Of a DNA stretch of 64,000 bases, positions 35,392 through 45,018 are shown one piece after another. A program made the position numbers and the translations under genes. The number at the start of each line of letters is the position of its first letter. Within the stretch, counting starts at the first letter, position 1. Under the pieces are notes generated by a model. That model saw nothing but the letters and a program-made list of their open reading frames with translations, was not told where the DNA came from and did no database searches. Source of the DNA: an uncultured Bacteroidia bacterium (GTDB lineage: Bacteria > Bacteroidota > Bacteroidia > Bacteroidales > UBA932); assembly GCA_902780935.1 (NCBI GenBank), contig CACZHP010000001.1, positions 62,001 through 126,000 of the forward strand, written 5' to 3'.

Positions 35392-37488
35392 TTAGAAGAA
35401 ACGGGCCCTGTAATCCTTCACATCGGCCTCCTGCATCATCACAGGAAGGATCATCTGGGAGGCGTAGGAATTCATCTGAGCGGCGTTGTTCTTGGCATCC
35501 TCCTCTGTGTAGAAGGCTTCTGTCTCACGGGAATTAACCTTGAACACATAAGTTCCAATCGTCCCGGCGACGGGGCCGCAAATCTGGCCTTCGGGAGCCA
35601 CGGAGACAGCACCTATAAACTTGGGATCGAGGCCCTGGCCAGCCAGGGAAGCGAAGCGGACATCAACTCCGGAGCTAACAATGCTGTGGAGGGTGTCGGC
35701 TATGACTTGGAGATCGCTCAGACCCTTGATCTTGTCTGCCACGGTGGCGGCGGCTTTGGCGCTGGCAAGCTCTCCGTAGAGCTGCTGGTTGATCATAGGA
35801 CTGACCTCGGCGAGAGTCGCTATGCCTTCTTTGTGGATATTCTTGACGGTGGTGATGAAGAAGTAGTTGTTGTTCACCGTGATAATAGGTGAAACCTTAC
35901 CAGCCTTGTTGTCGAAAATCCACCTTGTGACTTCCTTGGCCTGATCGATAGCTCCATAGGTGGACGTGCTCTCAAGCACTCCGTTCATAGGGTGGGAATA
36001 CGTACCGCAAGAGTCAACGGCAGCGAGATAGTTCTGATAACCGCCGGCGGCAAGTTTGGCGAACTTGCTGGCCTTGGAATAATATTCATTGAAGGTCTCG
36101 TTGCTAGCGAGAGCTGTCTTGGAGAGGATGGCAACCTGCTTCTTGGCCAGAGGAGCCGTCCTGTTGGTGACCTCGACGATATGGGTTCCGTACTGGGTCT
36201 TGAGGATGAACGGCTTCTTAAGCTGGGCGGTGAAAATCGGGTTGAACCCAGCCACCATATAGTTCTGGGTCATCCAGCCAAGATTGCCCTGCTCTCCGTC
36301 ATAAGCGGACTGGGTGTCGTCGGAGTACGAAGCGGCGAGGTTGGAGAAGTTCTCTCCCTTGCCAAGGACGTTGAGAAGACTGTCGGCAAGATGGGCCTGA
36401 TTGGTTCCGCGGAGAAGGATGTGCCTCACATACACAGAATCCGGAATCTGGGCGGCGTCCATGATCCTGGCGGCATAGAACACGTTGTTGTTGTCCTTGA
36501 AGATGGGTGACGTGCCGGTGGCGTTGCTGAAAACGAAGGTGTTGACATCGGAATTCACGACGTTCAAATCACCGTCCTTGTACCAACGCTCGTCAAGGGA
36601 CCTCTCTGAATTCTTAGCAAGGAAAGACTTCATGGCGTCTGTTCCGGTGAACTCGTCATAAAGGTTGTCCATTGTCTCGCGGGTAGCCTGGATGTCAGCG
36701 TCAGAGGGTTTCACCTCGAATACCACATATTCAATGTCCCTGGAGGCGTTCTGCTTGAACATCTGCTTGTGGTCGTCATAATACTTCTTGATGTCGGCGG
36801 CCGGGACCCTGATGGTGGTGTCGGTAGAGAAACCAAGAGGGACCATCACGAAATCAACATTGGCGGTGACGTTGTTCTCCTCTATGGACTTCTTGAGCAT
36901 CAAGGGGTTCTGTACGTTGCTCTGGTTGAAGAGCGAACCATACTTGGCATAATACTGTTGCGTGGTGACCGAGTTCTGGAGATAGTCCCAGTAAGCGGCC
37001 AACCTTCCGGTATTGTCCTGAGAGATATTGCTGACAAAATTCTGGAGGGCTGTCTTTGAGAAGGCACCGTTCTCGTCCATGAACGCGGGGTTCTGGGAGA
37101 TGACGGGAGATATCACGTCGCCGGAAAGAAGAGCTTTCTTCTCTTCGTCACCCACCTTGATACCGGCCTCATTGGCTTTCTTTGTGAAAAGATACCTGTC
37201 GACAAGGCTCTGCCAGGCGGCATTGCGGATCTGCTCCTGCTGCTGCTCGTTCTGGGCGGTGGTGCCGGTCACCATCTCGTTGATGGCGGTGAAATTCTCT
37301 ATATCCTGCTGGAAATCCATGTAAGATACAGCCTTTCCGTTAATCTCACCTACATTGTTCTTAGAAGACATCAACTGAACCGCGGACTCAAGGGTGCCCG
37401 GGTCGATAATGAATGACAAGAGGGCCAGGGCGATGATGATAGACACCGCCATTCCGGCCTTTTCGCGAGTTTTTTGAAGAATCGCCAT
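35392..37488 (-). CDS. PpiD-like periplasmic peptidyl-prolyl isomerase/chaperone
   Basis: 698 aa, one N-terminal TM (SIIIALALLSFII), a SurA-N-like helical region with INGKAVSYMDFQQDIENF, and a parvulin domain at about 350-450 starting YVRHILLRGTNQAHLAD and ending IVEVTNRTAP. It helps fold outer-membrane proteins. Last gene of the mfd-coaX-OMP-TPR-lptC cluster. Confidence 0.9.
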   Translation of the reverse strand: MAILQKTREKAGMAVSIIIALALLSFIIDPGTLESAVQLMSSKNNVGEINGKAVSYMDFQQDIENFTAINEMVTGTTAQNEQQQEQIRNAAWQSLVDRYLFTKKANEAGIKVGDEEKKALLSGDVISPVISQNPAFMDENGAFSKTALQNFVSNISQDNTGRLAAYWDYLQNSVTTQQYYAKYGSLFNQSNVQNPLMLKKSIEENNVTANVDFVMVPLGFSTDTTIRVPAADIKKYYDDHKQMFKQNASRDIEYVVFEVKPSDADIQATRETMDNLYDEFTGTDAMKSFLAKNSERSLDERWYKDGDLNVVNSDVNTFVFSNATGTSPIFKDNNNVFYAARIMDAAQIPDSVYVRHILLRGTNQAHLADSLLNVLGKGENFSNLAASYSDDTQSAYDGEQGNLGWMTQNYMVAGFNPIFTAQLKKPFILKTQYGTHIVEVTNRTAPLAKKQVAILSKTALASNETFNEYYSKASKFAKLAAGGYQNYLAAVDSCGTYSHPMNGVLESTSTYGAIDQAKEVTRWIFDNKAGKVSPIITVNNNYFFITTVKNIHKEGIATLAEVSPMINQQLYGELASAKAAATVADKIKGLSDLQVIADTLHSIVSSGVDVRFASLAGQGLDPKFIGAVSVAPEGQICGPVAGTIGTYVFKVNSRETEAFYTEEDAKNNAAQMNSYASQMILPVMMQEADVKDYRARFF

Positions 37489-37534
37489 TTTGTATTGTTT
37501 TATTCTATAATTTCAACAAATAGGTATTGGGGTG

Positions 37535-37542
37535 CGAAGATA
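37535..37542 (-). promoter_or_regulatory. -7-like element for ppiD
   Basis: TATCTTCG on the minus strand, about 47 nt before the ppiD ATG. One mismatch to TAnnTTTG. Confidence 0.35.
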
Positions 37543-37561
37543 GTGATTTTTATTCAATTAA

Positions 37562-38194
37562 TCATCTTTTTTTAAGGAAAGGCCCGATAAAGTTGACCGA
37601 GTCAATCACAACCTTCGTCGAGTCCTGAAGCACATACACATAGCTATTGAAGGGCCTGTATAGCACAGAGTTCCGTGCCATCTCATCGGAGCGCATCCCA
37701 TATCCCTGCATGAAGTCATCGGGGGTGTACATGCGCACATAACAGTCCGTGTATATCTCCTTGTTGGCCTGGTCCCAATACAAAGTGTCGGTCTGAAGGG
37801 TCTGCTGCTTCACGATGTTCTGCACCGTCACATTCCCGAACGCGGACCATTTCTCCGTGGTGCCTTTCTTGGATTTGAAATGCTTGGCGTTGTTGGAATG
37901 AAGCACCGTCTCAAGCTGGTCGTCCTCAGAGTAAGCGAACACATGAAGACCTTTCGGGAACAACTCATAGGAGCTGGTGTCTGTCTCATACCTCTCCATC
38001 ACGTCGGCCTCCACCCTCATCTTCAAACCTCCGTCGCGGGTCTGGACCATGAACAGGCTGTCGACTGTCTGCAACGGTGTCTCGTCCAAATTCAAATGGT
38101 CGGCCTCCGAAAGTTTGTTGGAACACGAATATACGACGAAAGCAACCGCTGACGCGGTTGCAATCGTCTTCAGTGTATGTGACAGGCGTACCAA
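37562..38194 (-). CDS. lptC: LptC-like LPS export protein
   Basis: About 210 aa from a TTG at 38194; this gives a lipoprotein-like start (lipobox VYSC) and an 8-nt gap after the TPR gene. An ATG at 38248 would overlap the TPR gene by 46 nt. The DGGLKMRVEADVMERYETD and beta-jellyroll (OstA-like) strands match LptC, which shuttles LPS from LptB2FG to LptA. Start uncertain; family fairly certain. Confidence 0.8.
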   Translation of the reverse strand: MVRLSHTLKTIATASAVAFVVYSCSNKLSEADHLNLDETPLQTVDSLFMVQTRDGGLKMRVEADVMERYETDTSSYELFPKGLHVFAYSEDDQLETVLHSNNAKHFKSKKGTTEKWSAFGNVTVQNIVKQQTLQTDTLYWDQANKEIYTDCYVRMYTPDDFMQGYGMRSDEMARNSVLYRPFNSYVYVLQDSTKVVIDSVNFIGPFLKKR

Positions 38195-38202
38195 CCTAAA
38201 AG

Positions 38203-39504
38203 CTACTTCTGGGTCCTTACGGTTGTGGTGGCGCGCATTCCTCCGCAATTGACGGTGTAGGACTGTCCGTCCACGATGTCATACATGAAAGCCTCGGCTT
38301 TCTGGGGATAGTAAACGCTGTAGGATCCGATCAGTTTGTTGCAGTCGGCGGTGAGGGACTCGTCGGCGGCTTTGGCCTTCTGGAGGTAATCGACGGCCAC
38401 CCAGTAGTTAGCCCTTCTTTCAACCTCGTTTCCTCCGCAACGGACAGAACCCCAAATGGTTCCGATAAGGTAGTAAGCTTTGCCCTGGTTAGCCGGATCA
38501 AGCTCAGCAGCCTTCATGGCAGCGCTGAAAGCCTTTCCGTTCATGCCGTTCTTAGTGCAGAACGTGGCAAGCTCAAGCTGGTAATTGGCCTTCGTCTGAG
38601 AATCCAGATCCGGGAAGGCGAGAGCCTCCTCAAGATACTTGACGGCGGTGTCGTTCTCGTCCTTTGAAGCATGCAGCTTGTAAAGATAGTAAGCAGAAGC
38701 GGCTGAAGGCTCGTTTGCGTGCATCTTGGTGACAGCTTTCAGGAAGAGGTCGTTGTTCTGGCATCCTTCGGTGTTACCCATCATCTTGACGATGTTGGTC
38801 ACGAGCTCGATGTTCTCCGGATCGGCCTCATAACGAGGAGTGAACAGAGCGATAAGGTTGTCGCAGCTCGCCACCTGGCTGGTGATGAACAGCCCCTCGA
38901 TATCTCCCTTGGTCTTGACGACGTCCTCGGTCTGCTCAGCCTTGCCGATCAGCGCTATGGCGTTCTGATAGGTATTGATAACCTCCTCGGCGCCAAGGTT
39001 TCCGTCTTTGAACATATCGATGGCTGAATTAAGCTGGAGAAGAAGAAGACTGGGCTTGGTTTTCTCCTGGTTGACCGCGACAATCTTGCCCAAACCCTCA
39101 TAGAGAGCCTTGGGGTCTTTATAGAACTGGGTCATGTACTGTCCCTTCGTATTCATCGCGGCGACGGCATAGTTGGGATAATACTCAGCCCTGAGGTCGT
39201 TCAGCATAAGGAGCGAATCAACCAGTGCGGCGCGGGTGGCGGGATCCTTGGTCTTGTTTATCTCCTTTCCAAGCAGGGTCATACCATTAAGAAGCATGTT
39301 CTGGCTCGCGGTAGGAGGGCAGAGCTTCATTGCGGTCCTCCAGTTGGGGAGGGCGTCATCATAGTTCTTAGCCTTGTAATACTCTTGGTAATAAGACAGA
39401 TACTTTATGCACTCGTCTTTGTTAGGACCGTATTTGTCCTGCGCGGAAAGGTTCATCCCGAGCGTCATGGCGAAAGCCAGCAGTACAAGAGTGATCTTTT
39501 TCAT
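38203..39504 (-). CDS. Tetratricopeptide repeat protein, exported
   Basis: 433 aa. Signal peptide MKKITLVLLAFAMTLG, cleaved near LSAQ. Helical TPR-like repeats through the body (for example DAMKLC/ NDLRAEYYPN blocks and PANQGKAYYLIG). Conserved neighbour of lptC and coaX in Bacteroidota clusters. Probably periplasmic scaffold; partner unknown. Confidence 0.8.
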   Translation of the reverse strand: MKKITLVLLAFAMTLGMNLSAQDKYGPNKDECIKYLSYYQEYYKAKNYDDALPNWRTAMKLCPPTASQNMLLNGMTLLGKEINKTKDPATRAALVDSLLMLNDLRAEYYPNYAVAAMNTKGQYMTQFYKDPKALYEGLGKIVAVNQEKTKPSLLLLQLNSAIDMFKDGNLGAEEVINTYQNAIALIGKAEQTEDVVKTKGDIEGLFITSQVASCDNLIALFTPRYEADPENIELVTNIVKMMGNTEGCQNNDLFLKAVTKMHANEPSAASAYYLYKLHASKDENDTAVKYLEEALAFPDLDSQTKANYQLELATFCTKNGMNGKAFSAAMKAAELDPANQGKAYYLIGTIWGSVRCGGNEVERRANYWVAVDYLQKAKAADESLTADCNKLIGSYSVYYPQKAEAFMYDIVDGQSYTVNCGGMRATTTVRTQK

Positions 39505-39533
39505 GGTCTTTCTGTTTTATATTCTTTATTATC

Positions 39534-40859
39534 TTATTCGTATCTCTGTTTTATGAACCAGATGTCATGCACATTCAATCCTATATTGAAGTTGATGTAT
39601 CTTTCCCTAACCATTATTCCGCTCATTCCACCTCTCTGCCCCATGTCCACACCTAATGTCAAGCCATTATTGAGCTGGAATACTGGAATGGTGACTCCAA
39701 AAGTCAGACCAAAGGCGTTGAGACTCTGTCCGTCAATAGTGCAATACGCTTGATCCCAATAGGTTCCGACCCTATATGTTATTCTCTTCCAGTCATATCT
39801 AATGTCATTCCTGTTCGGAACGTAAGACATTCCGGCCCTTACGGACTGGGCTTGGGTCGCCGCGAATACGGCATTTCCGACGTTGGCGAAGCCGGTAACC
39901 TTGTCCATTCCGGTGGAAGTCCAGTCGGAACGGAGATAATTGACCTCCGCGGTCCACTTATCCCCTCCTTTAAGCGCGATGCCGAAACCCATCTCGCTGG
40001 CTAGCCTGACCTTTCCTTTTCCCAACTTCTCTGAGAATGTGCGTGGAGATGGCGTGGAGTCATTTATGGAAGATATGGTCTGCACCTCAAACCGGTCGAC
40101 CGTTCCCTTCAAGTCGGCACCCAACTCGTATGTGGCTCCAAGAACCATTGATGCCTTGTTTGACACCGGGAACGCATACTGAACCCCGAACTTTCCCTTA
40201 AAGGAATTAAGACCAAGTGTATAACCGCTCTCGATGCTCCTAAAAGTGGTGTTTGACATCGTGAAGCTGTTGTCCTTATGGAGGTTACCGAAAATATACT
40301 GCGCTTCTCCCCCTATCGAGAAACCCTTGAATGGAGTGAAGCCTCCTCCAAGAAACAGTTTTGTCAAACTTCCATATCCTTCAACTTGATTGAGGATAGG
40401 ACCTGTGACGGCTATCACTGCAGGATCCTTCTCCCATGCGGAAATACTATACCCTATACTGCTGTAAGGGGCTAAACCACCGTACATGGCAAAAGATTTC
40501 CAGACAGGGAAGGATATGATAATATCATTGACGTTGAAGGTGTTGTTTGAGCTTCTGAGGTCGCCTTGAGCATAATACCTGTTACCCTGGGAAAGACTGA
40601 AATCCAGCATGAATGACTGGACGTCCCTCTCGGTGACGGCGGCCGGATTGAGAATATTGATGTTTCTCTTGTCCCTGGTCGCGATCCCGATACCTCCCAT
40701 GCTCCTGTTGTACGCGGACCCGAATCTTGAGAGATCCCCTATACCATACATGGAATAAGGTGAATAAGAAGAATACGCCTCATCCTGCCCCCAGGAATTC
40801 AAGGAGCAAAAAACCAGGACAAATCCGAGAAGTATGTGTCTAATCGTTCCTTTCCGCAT
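39534..40859 (-). CDS. FadL/PorV-like outer membrane beta-barrel protein
   Basis: 441 aa. Signal peptide ends NSWGQ. MYGIGDLSRFGSAYNRSMGG is the conserved start of a Bacteroidota OM protein family, then alternating hydrophobic strands to a C-terminal aromatic-rich WFIKQRYE. It overlaps coaX by 20 nt. Substrate unknown. Confidence 0.82.
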   Translation of the reverse strand: MRKGTIRHILLGFVLVFCSLNSWGQDEAYSSYSPYSMYGIGDLSRFGSAYNRSMGGIGIATRDKRNINILNPAAVTERDVQSFMLDFSLSQGNRYYAQGDLRSSNNTFNVNDIIISFPVWKSFAMYGGLAPYSSIGYSISAWEKDPAVIAVTGPILNQVEGYGSLTKLFLGGGFTPFKGFSIGGEAQYIFGNLHKDNSFTMSNTTFRSIESGYTLGLNSFKGKFGVQYAFPVSNKASMVLGATYELGADLKGTVDRFEVQTISSINDSTPSPRTFSEKLGKGKVRLASEMGFGIALKGGDKWTAEVNYLRSDWTSTGMDKVTGFANVGNAVFAATQAQSVRAGMSYVPNRNDIRYDWKRITYRVGTYWDQAYCTIDGQSLNAFGLTFGVTIPVFQLNNGLTLGVDMGQRGGMSGIMVRERYINFNIGLNVHDIWFIKQRYE

Positions 40860-41565
40860 AATTGTCAGCGATTATAGCTAACCCCATCAACACAAGATTA
40901 CAGACTACAAAGATGGAGTTTTTCATTCTTTTTGCAAAATATAAAGCGTCTCCACCCGTAAAAACAGGGGTTTTTTCAGGAAATTGAGACAAGTACCCCT
41001 GTATTTCAAACATTATGCCGCCAATAACCCCCGACTCGATCGAAGAAACAAGAGAATCCCCTGTAGGATTGACAGTTGAAGGGGTGTCCACAAGCGGGAG
41101 TGTCCTTGAGTAGCGGTTAAGTGCCTTGAACCTGGTCCGACATCCCGGAGATATGTTTCCTCCCTCATATATCCCTTCGGGGCCTATAAGATCGACGGAG
41201 AGGGTGGTTCCAAAGTCGAAAACCATGCTTCCTGTCCCTTTGAAAAGATACCTGGCCGCTATGACAGAGGCAACCCTGTCGGGTGTGATATATTCGGGAA
41301 TATTATTGGAAACAGCTGTGTATGTGTGATTTCTGTCAAGCAGGATAAGCCTGCCGCATTTTCCTTGAAGACGTTCCTCCTCCAAGTGGCTTATGTCTAT
41401 GATTGAGGATATGACCATGACTGAAGGCTTTTCCTTTGTCACAAGAGAGTCTATGAACTCAAACATTTTCTCCCCTTGATACCGGAAGGTCTTTCCGAGG
41501 GTCATTCCCTCGGACCAGGCAGCCTTGAGCGCCGTGTTTCCTATCTCTACCAATAAATTCGACAT
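40840..41565 (-). CDS. coaX: Type III pantothenate kinase (CoaX)
   Basis: 241 aa, first step of CoA synthesis. VFDFGTTLSVDLI and GGNISPGCRTRFKALN are typical. The N-terminal phosphate/metal motif reads EIGNT with Glu7 where Asp is usual (DxGNT). Downstream of mfd with a 7-nt gap, overlaps the OM barrel gene by 20 nt. Confidence 0.9.
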   Translation of the reverse strand: MSNLLVEIGNTALKAAWSEGMTLGKTFRYQGEKMFEFIDSLVTKEKPSVMVISSIIDISHLEEERLQGKCGRLILLDRNHTYTAVSNNIPEYITPDRVASVIAARYLFKGTGSMVFDFGTTLSVDLIGPEGIYEGGNISPGCRTRFKALNRYSRTLPLVDTPSTVNPTGDSLVSSIESGVIGGIMFEIQGYLSQFPEKTPVFTGGDALYFAKRMKNSIFVVCNLVLMGLAIIADNYAERND

Positions 41566-41572
41566 GACAATG

Positions 41573-44500
41573 CTACGCTAATCTATACAATGCGGACAAG
41601 GCGGCTGGAAGCGAGTCTATTCCCCTTGACACGATCTTGAGTTTCCCTTCAGTCTGCTTCAGGTTGAACAACTTCTCATTGACGCTTACTTTCGCCAATA
41701 TGTCCGAGAACACTTTTGTCTTGAAATACGGCGACATCGGATTGGAAATGAAGAACAGTATCATCATACCGTTCTTTATTATTATTTTCTCAAATCCGAG
41801 TCTGCCTCCCAAATTCCTGATCCTGACAACATCAAAGAGATTCTCCGCCTCTGGAGGCAGGGCTCCGAAACGATCTATAAGACTTTCCCGGAAACGATCT
41901 ATCTCCTTATTGTTGGATATATTGTCAAGTTGCTTGTATATCCTTATCTTCTCGGCGGTTATGTCTATATAAGAATCCGGGATCATAGCCATCTGGTCAG
42001 TCTCGATAGTGCAGTCCGGGGAATAAGTCTCCCCACTGTCACGGGATTTCATCCCGGTCTCAACACCAAGCTCTTCCATCGCCTCGGCAAGGATCTTTTG
42101 ATATGTCTCATATCCCATATCCATTATGAAACCGCTCTGCTCCGCGCCGAGAAGGTTGCCCGCTCCGCGGATGTCAAGATCCTGCATGGCTATGTTGAAG
42201 CCGCTTCCTAGATCCGAAAACTCCTCGATTGCCTTCAGCCTTCTCCTGGCGTCTTCAGTTATTGACACCAAAGGGGGAACTATCAGGTAACAGAACGCGC
42301 GCCGGTTGGATCGCCCGACCCTGCCCCGAAGCTGGTGCAGGTCGCTCAAGCCGATATTCTGCGCCTGGTTAATTATAATCGTGTTGGCATTGGGTATGTC
42401 AAGACCATTCTCTATAATGGTGGTGCAAAGAAGCATGTCATAGTCTCCCCTTATGAAATCCAACATTCTGTTTTCCAGTTCCTTAGGCTCCATCTGTCCA
42501 TGAGCGACACATATCTTCATGTCGGGGACTAGCCTGTGGAGGATCTCATGGATGGAAGGAAGTTCCTCCACTTTGTTGTGAAGAAAGAATATCTGACCTC
42601 CGCGGGCTAGTTCATAATTAATGATGCTCTTTATCTCTTCCTCATTGAAAAGGATAATCTCTGTCTGGGTGGGTATCCTGTTGGGAGGCGGCGTGTTTAT
42701 TATAGACAAGTCCCTTGCACCGAGAAGGGAAAACTGCAAAGTCCTCGGAATAGGGGTGGCCGTCAAAGTCAAGGTGTCAACGGAAGACTTGATCTGGCGA
42801 AGCCTTTCCTTGGCAGAGACCCCGAACTTCTGCTCCTCATCTATTATAAGAAGGCCTAAGTCCTTGAACTCAAATCCTTTCCCCAGCATCTTGTGGGTTC
42901 CTATGACTATGTCGAGAGACCCTTCCTTGAGCCTTTTCTTAATATCGTTCACCTCCTTGACCGTCCTAAGCCTGCTGATATAGTCTATTGAGCACGGGAA
43001 GTCTTTCAACCTCGAAGAGAACGTAGTGTAGTGCTGCAAGGCAAGAATAGTGGTAGGAACAAGAACCGCAACTTGCTTGCCATCGGTCACAGCCTTGAAA
43101 GCGGCCCTGATCGCTATCTCAGTCTTTCCGAATCCCACATCTCCGCATATCAGGCGATCCATCGGACTTGGATCCTCCATATCCCTTTTCACAGCCTTGG
43201 TGGCCGTTTCCTGATCCGGAGTGTCCTCATACATGAATGAAGACTCCAACTCTTCCTGAAGATAACTGTCGGCAGAGAAAGCGAATCCTTTAGAGGATTT
43301 ACGTTTAGCGTATAGTTGGATAAGGTCTTTGGCTATATCCTTTATCCTCGATTTGGCGCTGGTCTTTAAAGTCTGCCAGGACTTTGATCCCAGTTTATTT
43401 ATTTTCGGAGTCTCACCTTCTTTCGACCTGAAGCGGGAAATCTTGTTGAGGGAATGGACAGAAACGAACACCACGTCCCCGTCCTTATACATGAGTTTCA
43501 CTACCTCATGCATCCTCCCTTTGTCGTCCCTCATCCTGACAAGTCCGCCGAAAACGCCGACTCCATGATCTATATGGACAACGTAATCCCCTATATTGAA
43601 AGCGGTTAGGTCATTAAGGGTAAGTTGCTCGCTCTTCTCCACAGTACGCCTTACGCTCACCCTATGGAAACGGTCGAATATCTCATGGTCCGAGTAACAA
43701 CATACCTTGTCCTGGTTGTCGATGAAGCCGGCATGGATATTTTTACCCTGGATAAAGTCAGGAACGAGTCCCTTATTCTCCTTTAAAATAGAGTAAAGTC
43801 TATCTACCTGAGACTTTTTCTCACTGAATATTAATACTTTATAACCTCTTTCAATGTTTTTGGCAATGTCGGCGGAAAGCAGCTCAAAATTCTTGTTGAA
43901 AACTGGCTGGGGAGAAATGTCGAACTTTATTACCTCATCGTTGTCAACTTCAAGGGGAACCTCCATGAATACCTTCTTGAAAGGATCCATCTCTTTGAAG
44001 AATTCCTCTTTCCTATACATGTCCGAGGAGTCGGCCCAGATAACTGTTTCCTTGGGAAACAAACCTGAGACGCTTATCAGATTATGATCTTGCCCTGATG
44101 ACAAGTCAGGGAAAATATCAATCCTGTCACGCTCTTCTTTAGACAGTTGGGTATTGCAGTCAAACACATGTATCTTCTCAACCTCATCCCCGAAGAAAGA
44201 TATCCTGAAAGGATAATTGAAAGAGAAGGAAAACACGTCTATTATTGATCCCCTTATAGAGAACTGTCCAGGAGCCGAGACAAAATCAACCTTCTCAAAT
44301 CCTTGAGATACAAGTATTTCTTTTATCTCCTCATGAGATATTTCCTGTCCTGTACTTATTGTCAGAAGCGATTTCTCTATATTAACTTCTGAAGGTATCT
44401 TCTCTTTGAGAGCATCAGGGTAAGTTACTATGAAAAGCCTCTGGGAGTTGTTTTTGTTGGAAACCAGTTTTCCTATTGCCGAAGTCCGCTGGACTCCAAC

Positions 44501-44764
44501 GGAAGATTTGAAGTTGCTTTTCTCCACAACCTTTCCGCTGTCCGGCAAATAGAAAACTATATCCCCCTCTACCAGGTCATAAAGATCAGAGGCGCAATAC
44601 TCAGCACTTTCCTTATCCGGAAGAATCACCACATTGGTTCCTTCCTTAGCTACCTGACTCACTACGAACCATCTTGCGGAAAGGAAAAGACCTTTGCAGT
44701 AAACTTCTTTCCTGACCGAAAGCCTGGAGGCGAGCTCAGATGTGGATTTTGAACTTATCAACAT
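41573..44764 (-). CDS. mfd: Transcription-repair coupling factor Mfd
   Basis: 1063 aa. N-terminal UvrB-homology region, RNAP-interacting domain YVVHIDHGVGVFGG, translocase with Walker A CGDVGFGKTEIAIRAA and DEEQ box IIDEEQKFGV, RecG-like motor, C-terminal TRCF domain. It removes stalled RNA polymerase and recruits UvrA. It heads a long minus-strand cluster that runs away from the AT-rich gap at 44.8 kb. Confidence 0.98.
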   Translation of the reverse strand: MLISSKSTSELASRLSVRKEVYCKGLFLSARWFVVSQVAKEGTNVVILPDKESAEYCASDLYDLVEGDIVFYLPDSGKVVEKSNFKSSVGVQRTSAIGKLVSNKNNSQRLFIVTYPDALKEKIPSEVNIEKSLLTISTGQEISHEEIKEILVSQGFEKVDFVSAPGQFSIRGSIIDVFSFSFNYPFRISFFGDEVEKIHVFDCNTQLSKEERDRIDIFPDLSSGQDHNLISVSGLFPKETVIWADSSDMYRKEEFFKEMDPFKKVFMEVPLEVDNDEVIKFDISPQPVFNKNFELLSADIAKNIERGYKVLIFSEKKSQVDRLYSILKENKGLVPDFIQGKNIHAGFIDNQDKVCCYSDHEIFDRFHRVSVRRTVEKSEQLTLNDLTAFNIGDYVVHIDHGVGVFGGLVRMRDDKGRMHEVVKLMYKDGDVVFVSVHSLNKISRFRSKEGETPKINKLGSKSWQTLKTSAKSRIKDIAKDLIQLYAKRKSSKGFAFSADSYLQEELESSFMYEDTPDQETATKAVKRDMEDPSPMDRLICGDVGFGKTEIAIRAAFKAVTDGKQVAVLVPTTILALQHYTTFSSRLKDFPCSIDYISRLRTVKEVNDIKKRLKEGSLDIVIGTHKMLGKGFEFKDLGLLIIDEEQKFGVSAKERLRQIKSSVDTLTLTATPIPRTLQFSLLGARDLSIINTPPPNRIPTQTEIILFNEEEIKSIINYELARGGQIFFLHNKVEELPSIHEILHRLVPDMKICVAHGQMEPKELENRMLDFIRGDYDMLLCTTIIENGLDIPNANTIIINQAQNIGLSDLHQLRGRVGRSNRRAFCYLIVPPLVSITEDARRRLKAIEEFSDLGSGFNIAMQDLDIRGAGNLLGAEQSGFIMDMGYETYQKILAEAMEELGVETGMKSRDSGETYSPDCTIETDQMAMIPDSYIDITAEKIRIYKQLDNISNNKEIDRFRESLIDRFGALPPEAENLFDVVRIRNLGGRLGFEKIIIKNGMMILFFISNPMSPYFKTKVFSDILAKVSVNEKLFNLKQTEGKLKIVSRGIDSLPAALSALYRLA

Positions 44765-44989
44765 TAATGGTCAAATACGTGTTGAAAACCTGTTTAAACT
44801 TTTGTTGAAATCAAGTGTCCGAATGTCATTATCGGGACACCAGAAGTTTTTCAACATTTTTTTAGAGATATACCAATAGCCGACTATTGAAAAATTACCT
44901 TAATAAATAGTTGATTATCAATATATTCTAATAGTTATAAACATTTCAACATCTAAAACAAAACCATCAAATCTTATAAAAAATATCAA
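44765..44989. other. Candidate replication origin region (AT-rich divergent gap)
   Basis: Very AT-rich gap between divergent mfd and ruvB. Four copies of a 9-mer TGTTGAAA[A/T]: 44780-44788 and 44803-44811 on the plus strand, 44848-44856 and 44943-44951 on the minus strand. This resembles a degenerate DnaA box. An imperfect hairpin GTGTCCGA/TCGGGACAC lies at 44815-44840. The 44881-44989 part is almost pure A/T, as expected of an unwinding element. Most genes on both sides are transcribed away from it, and two parS sites lie 13-15 kb to the right. Inference only; no dnaA adjacent. Confidence 0.4.
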
Positions 44990-44997
44990 TATATTTG
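44990..44997 (+). promoter_or_regulatory. -7 element for ruvB
   Basis: TATATTTG, 21 nt before the chosen ruvB ATG. The longer TTG start at 44995 would fall inside it. Confidence 0.5.
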
Positions 44998-45018
44998 TAT
45001 CTGATAATTGACTCTTTG

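Noticed and set aside
35645-35670. GGAAGCGAAGCGG in ppiD resembles the repeat core.
   Set aside because: Short, without arms, and fits the normal coding sequence.
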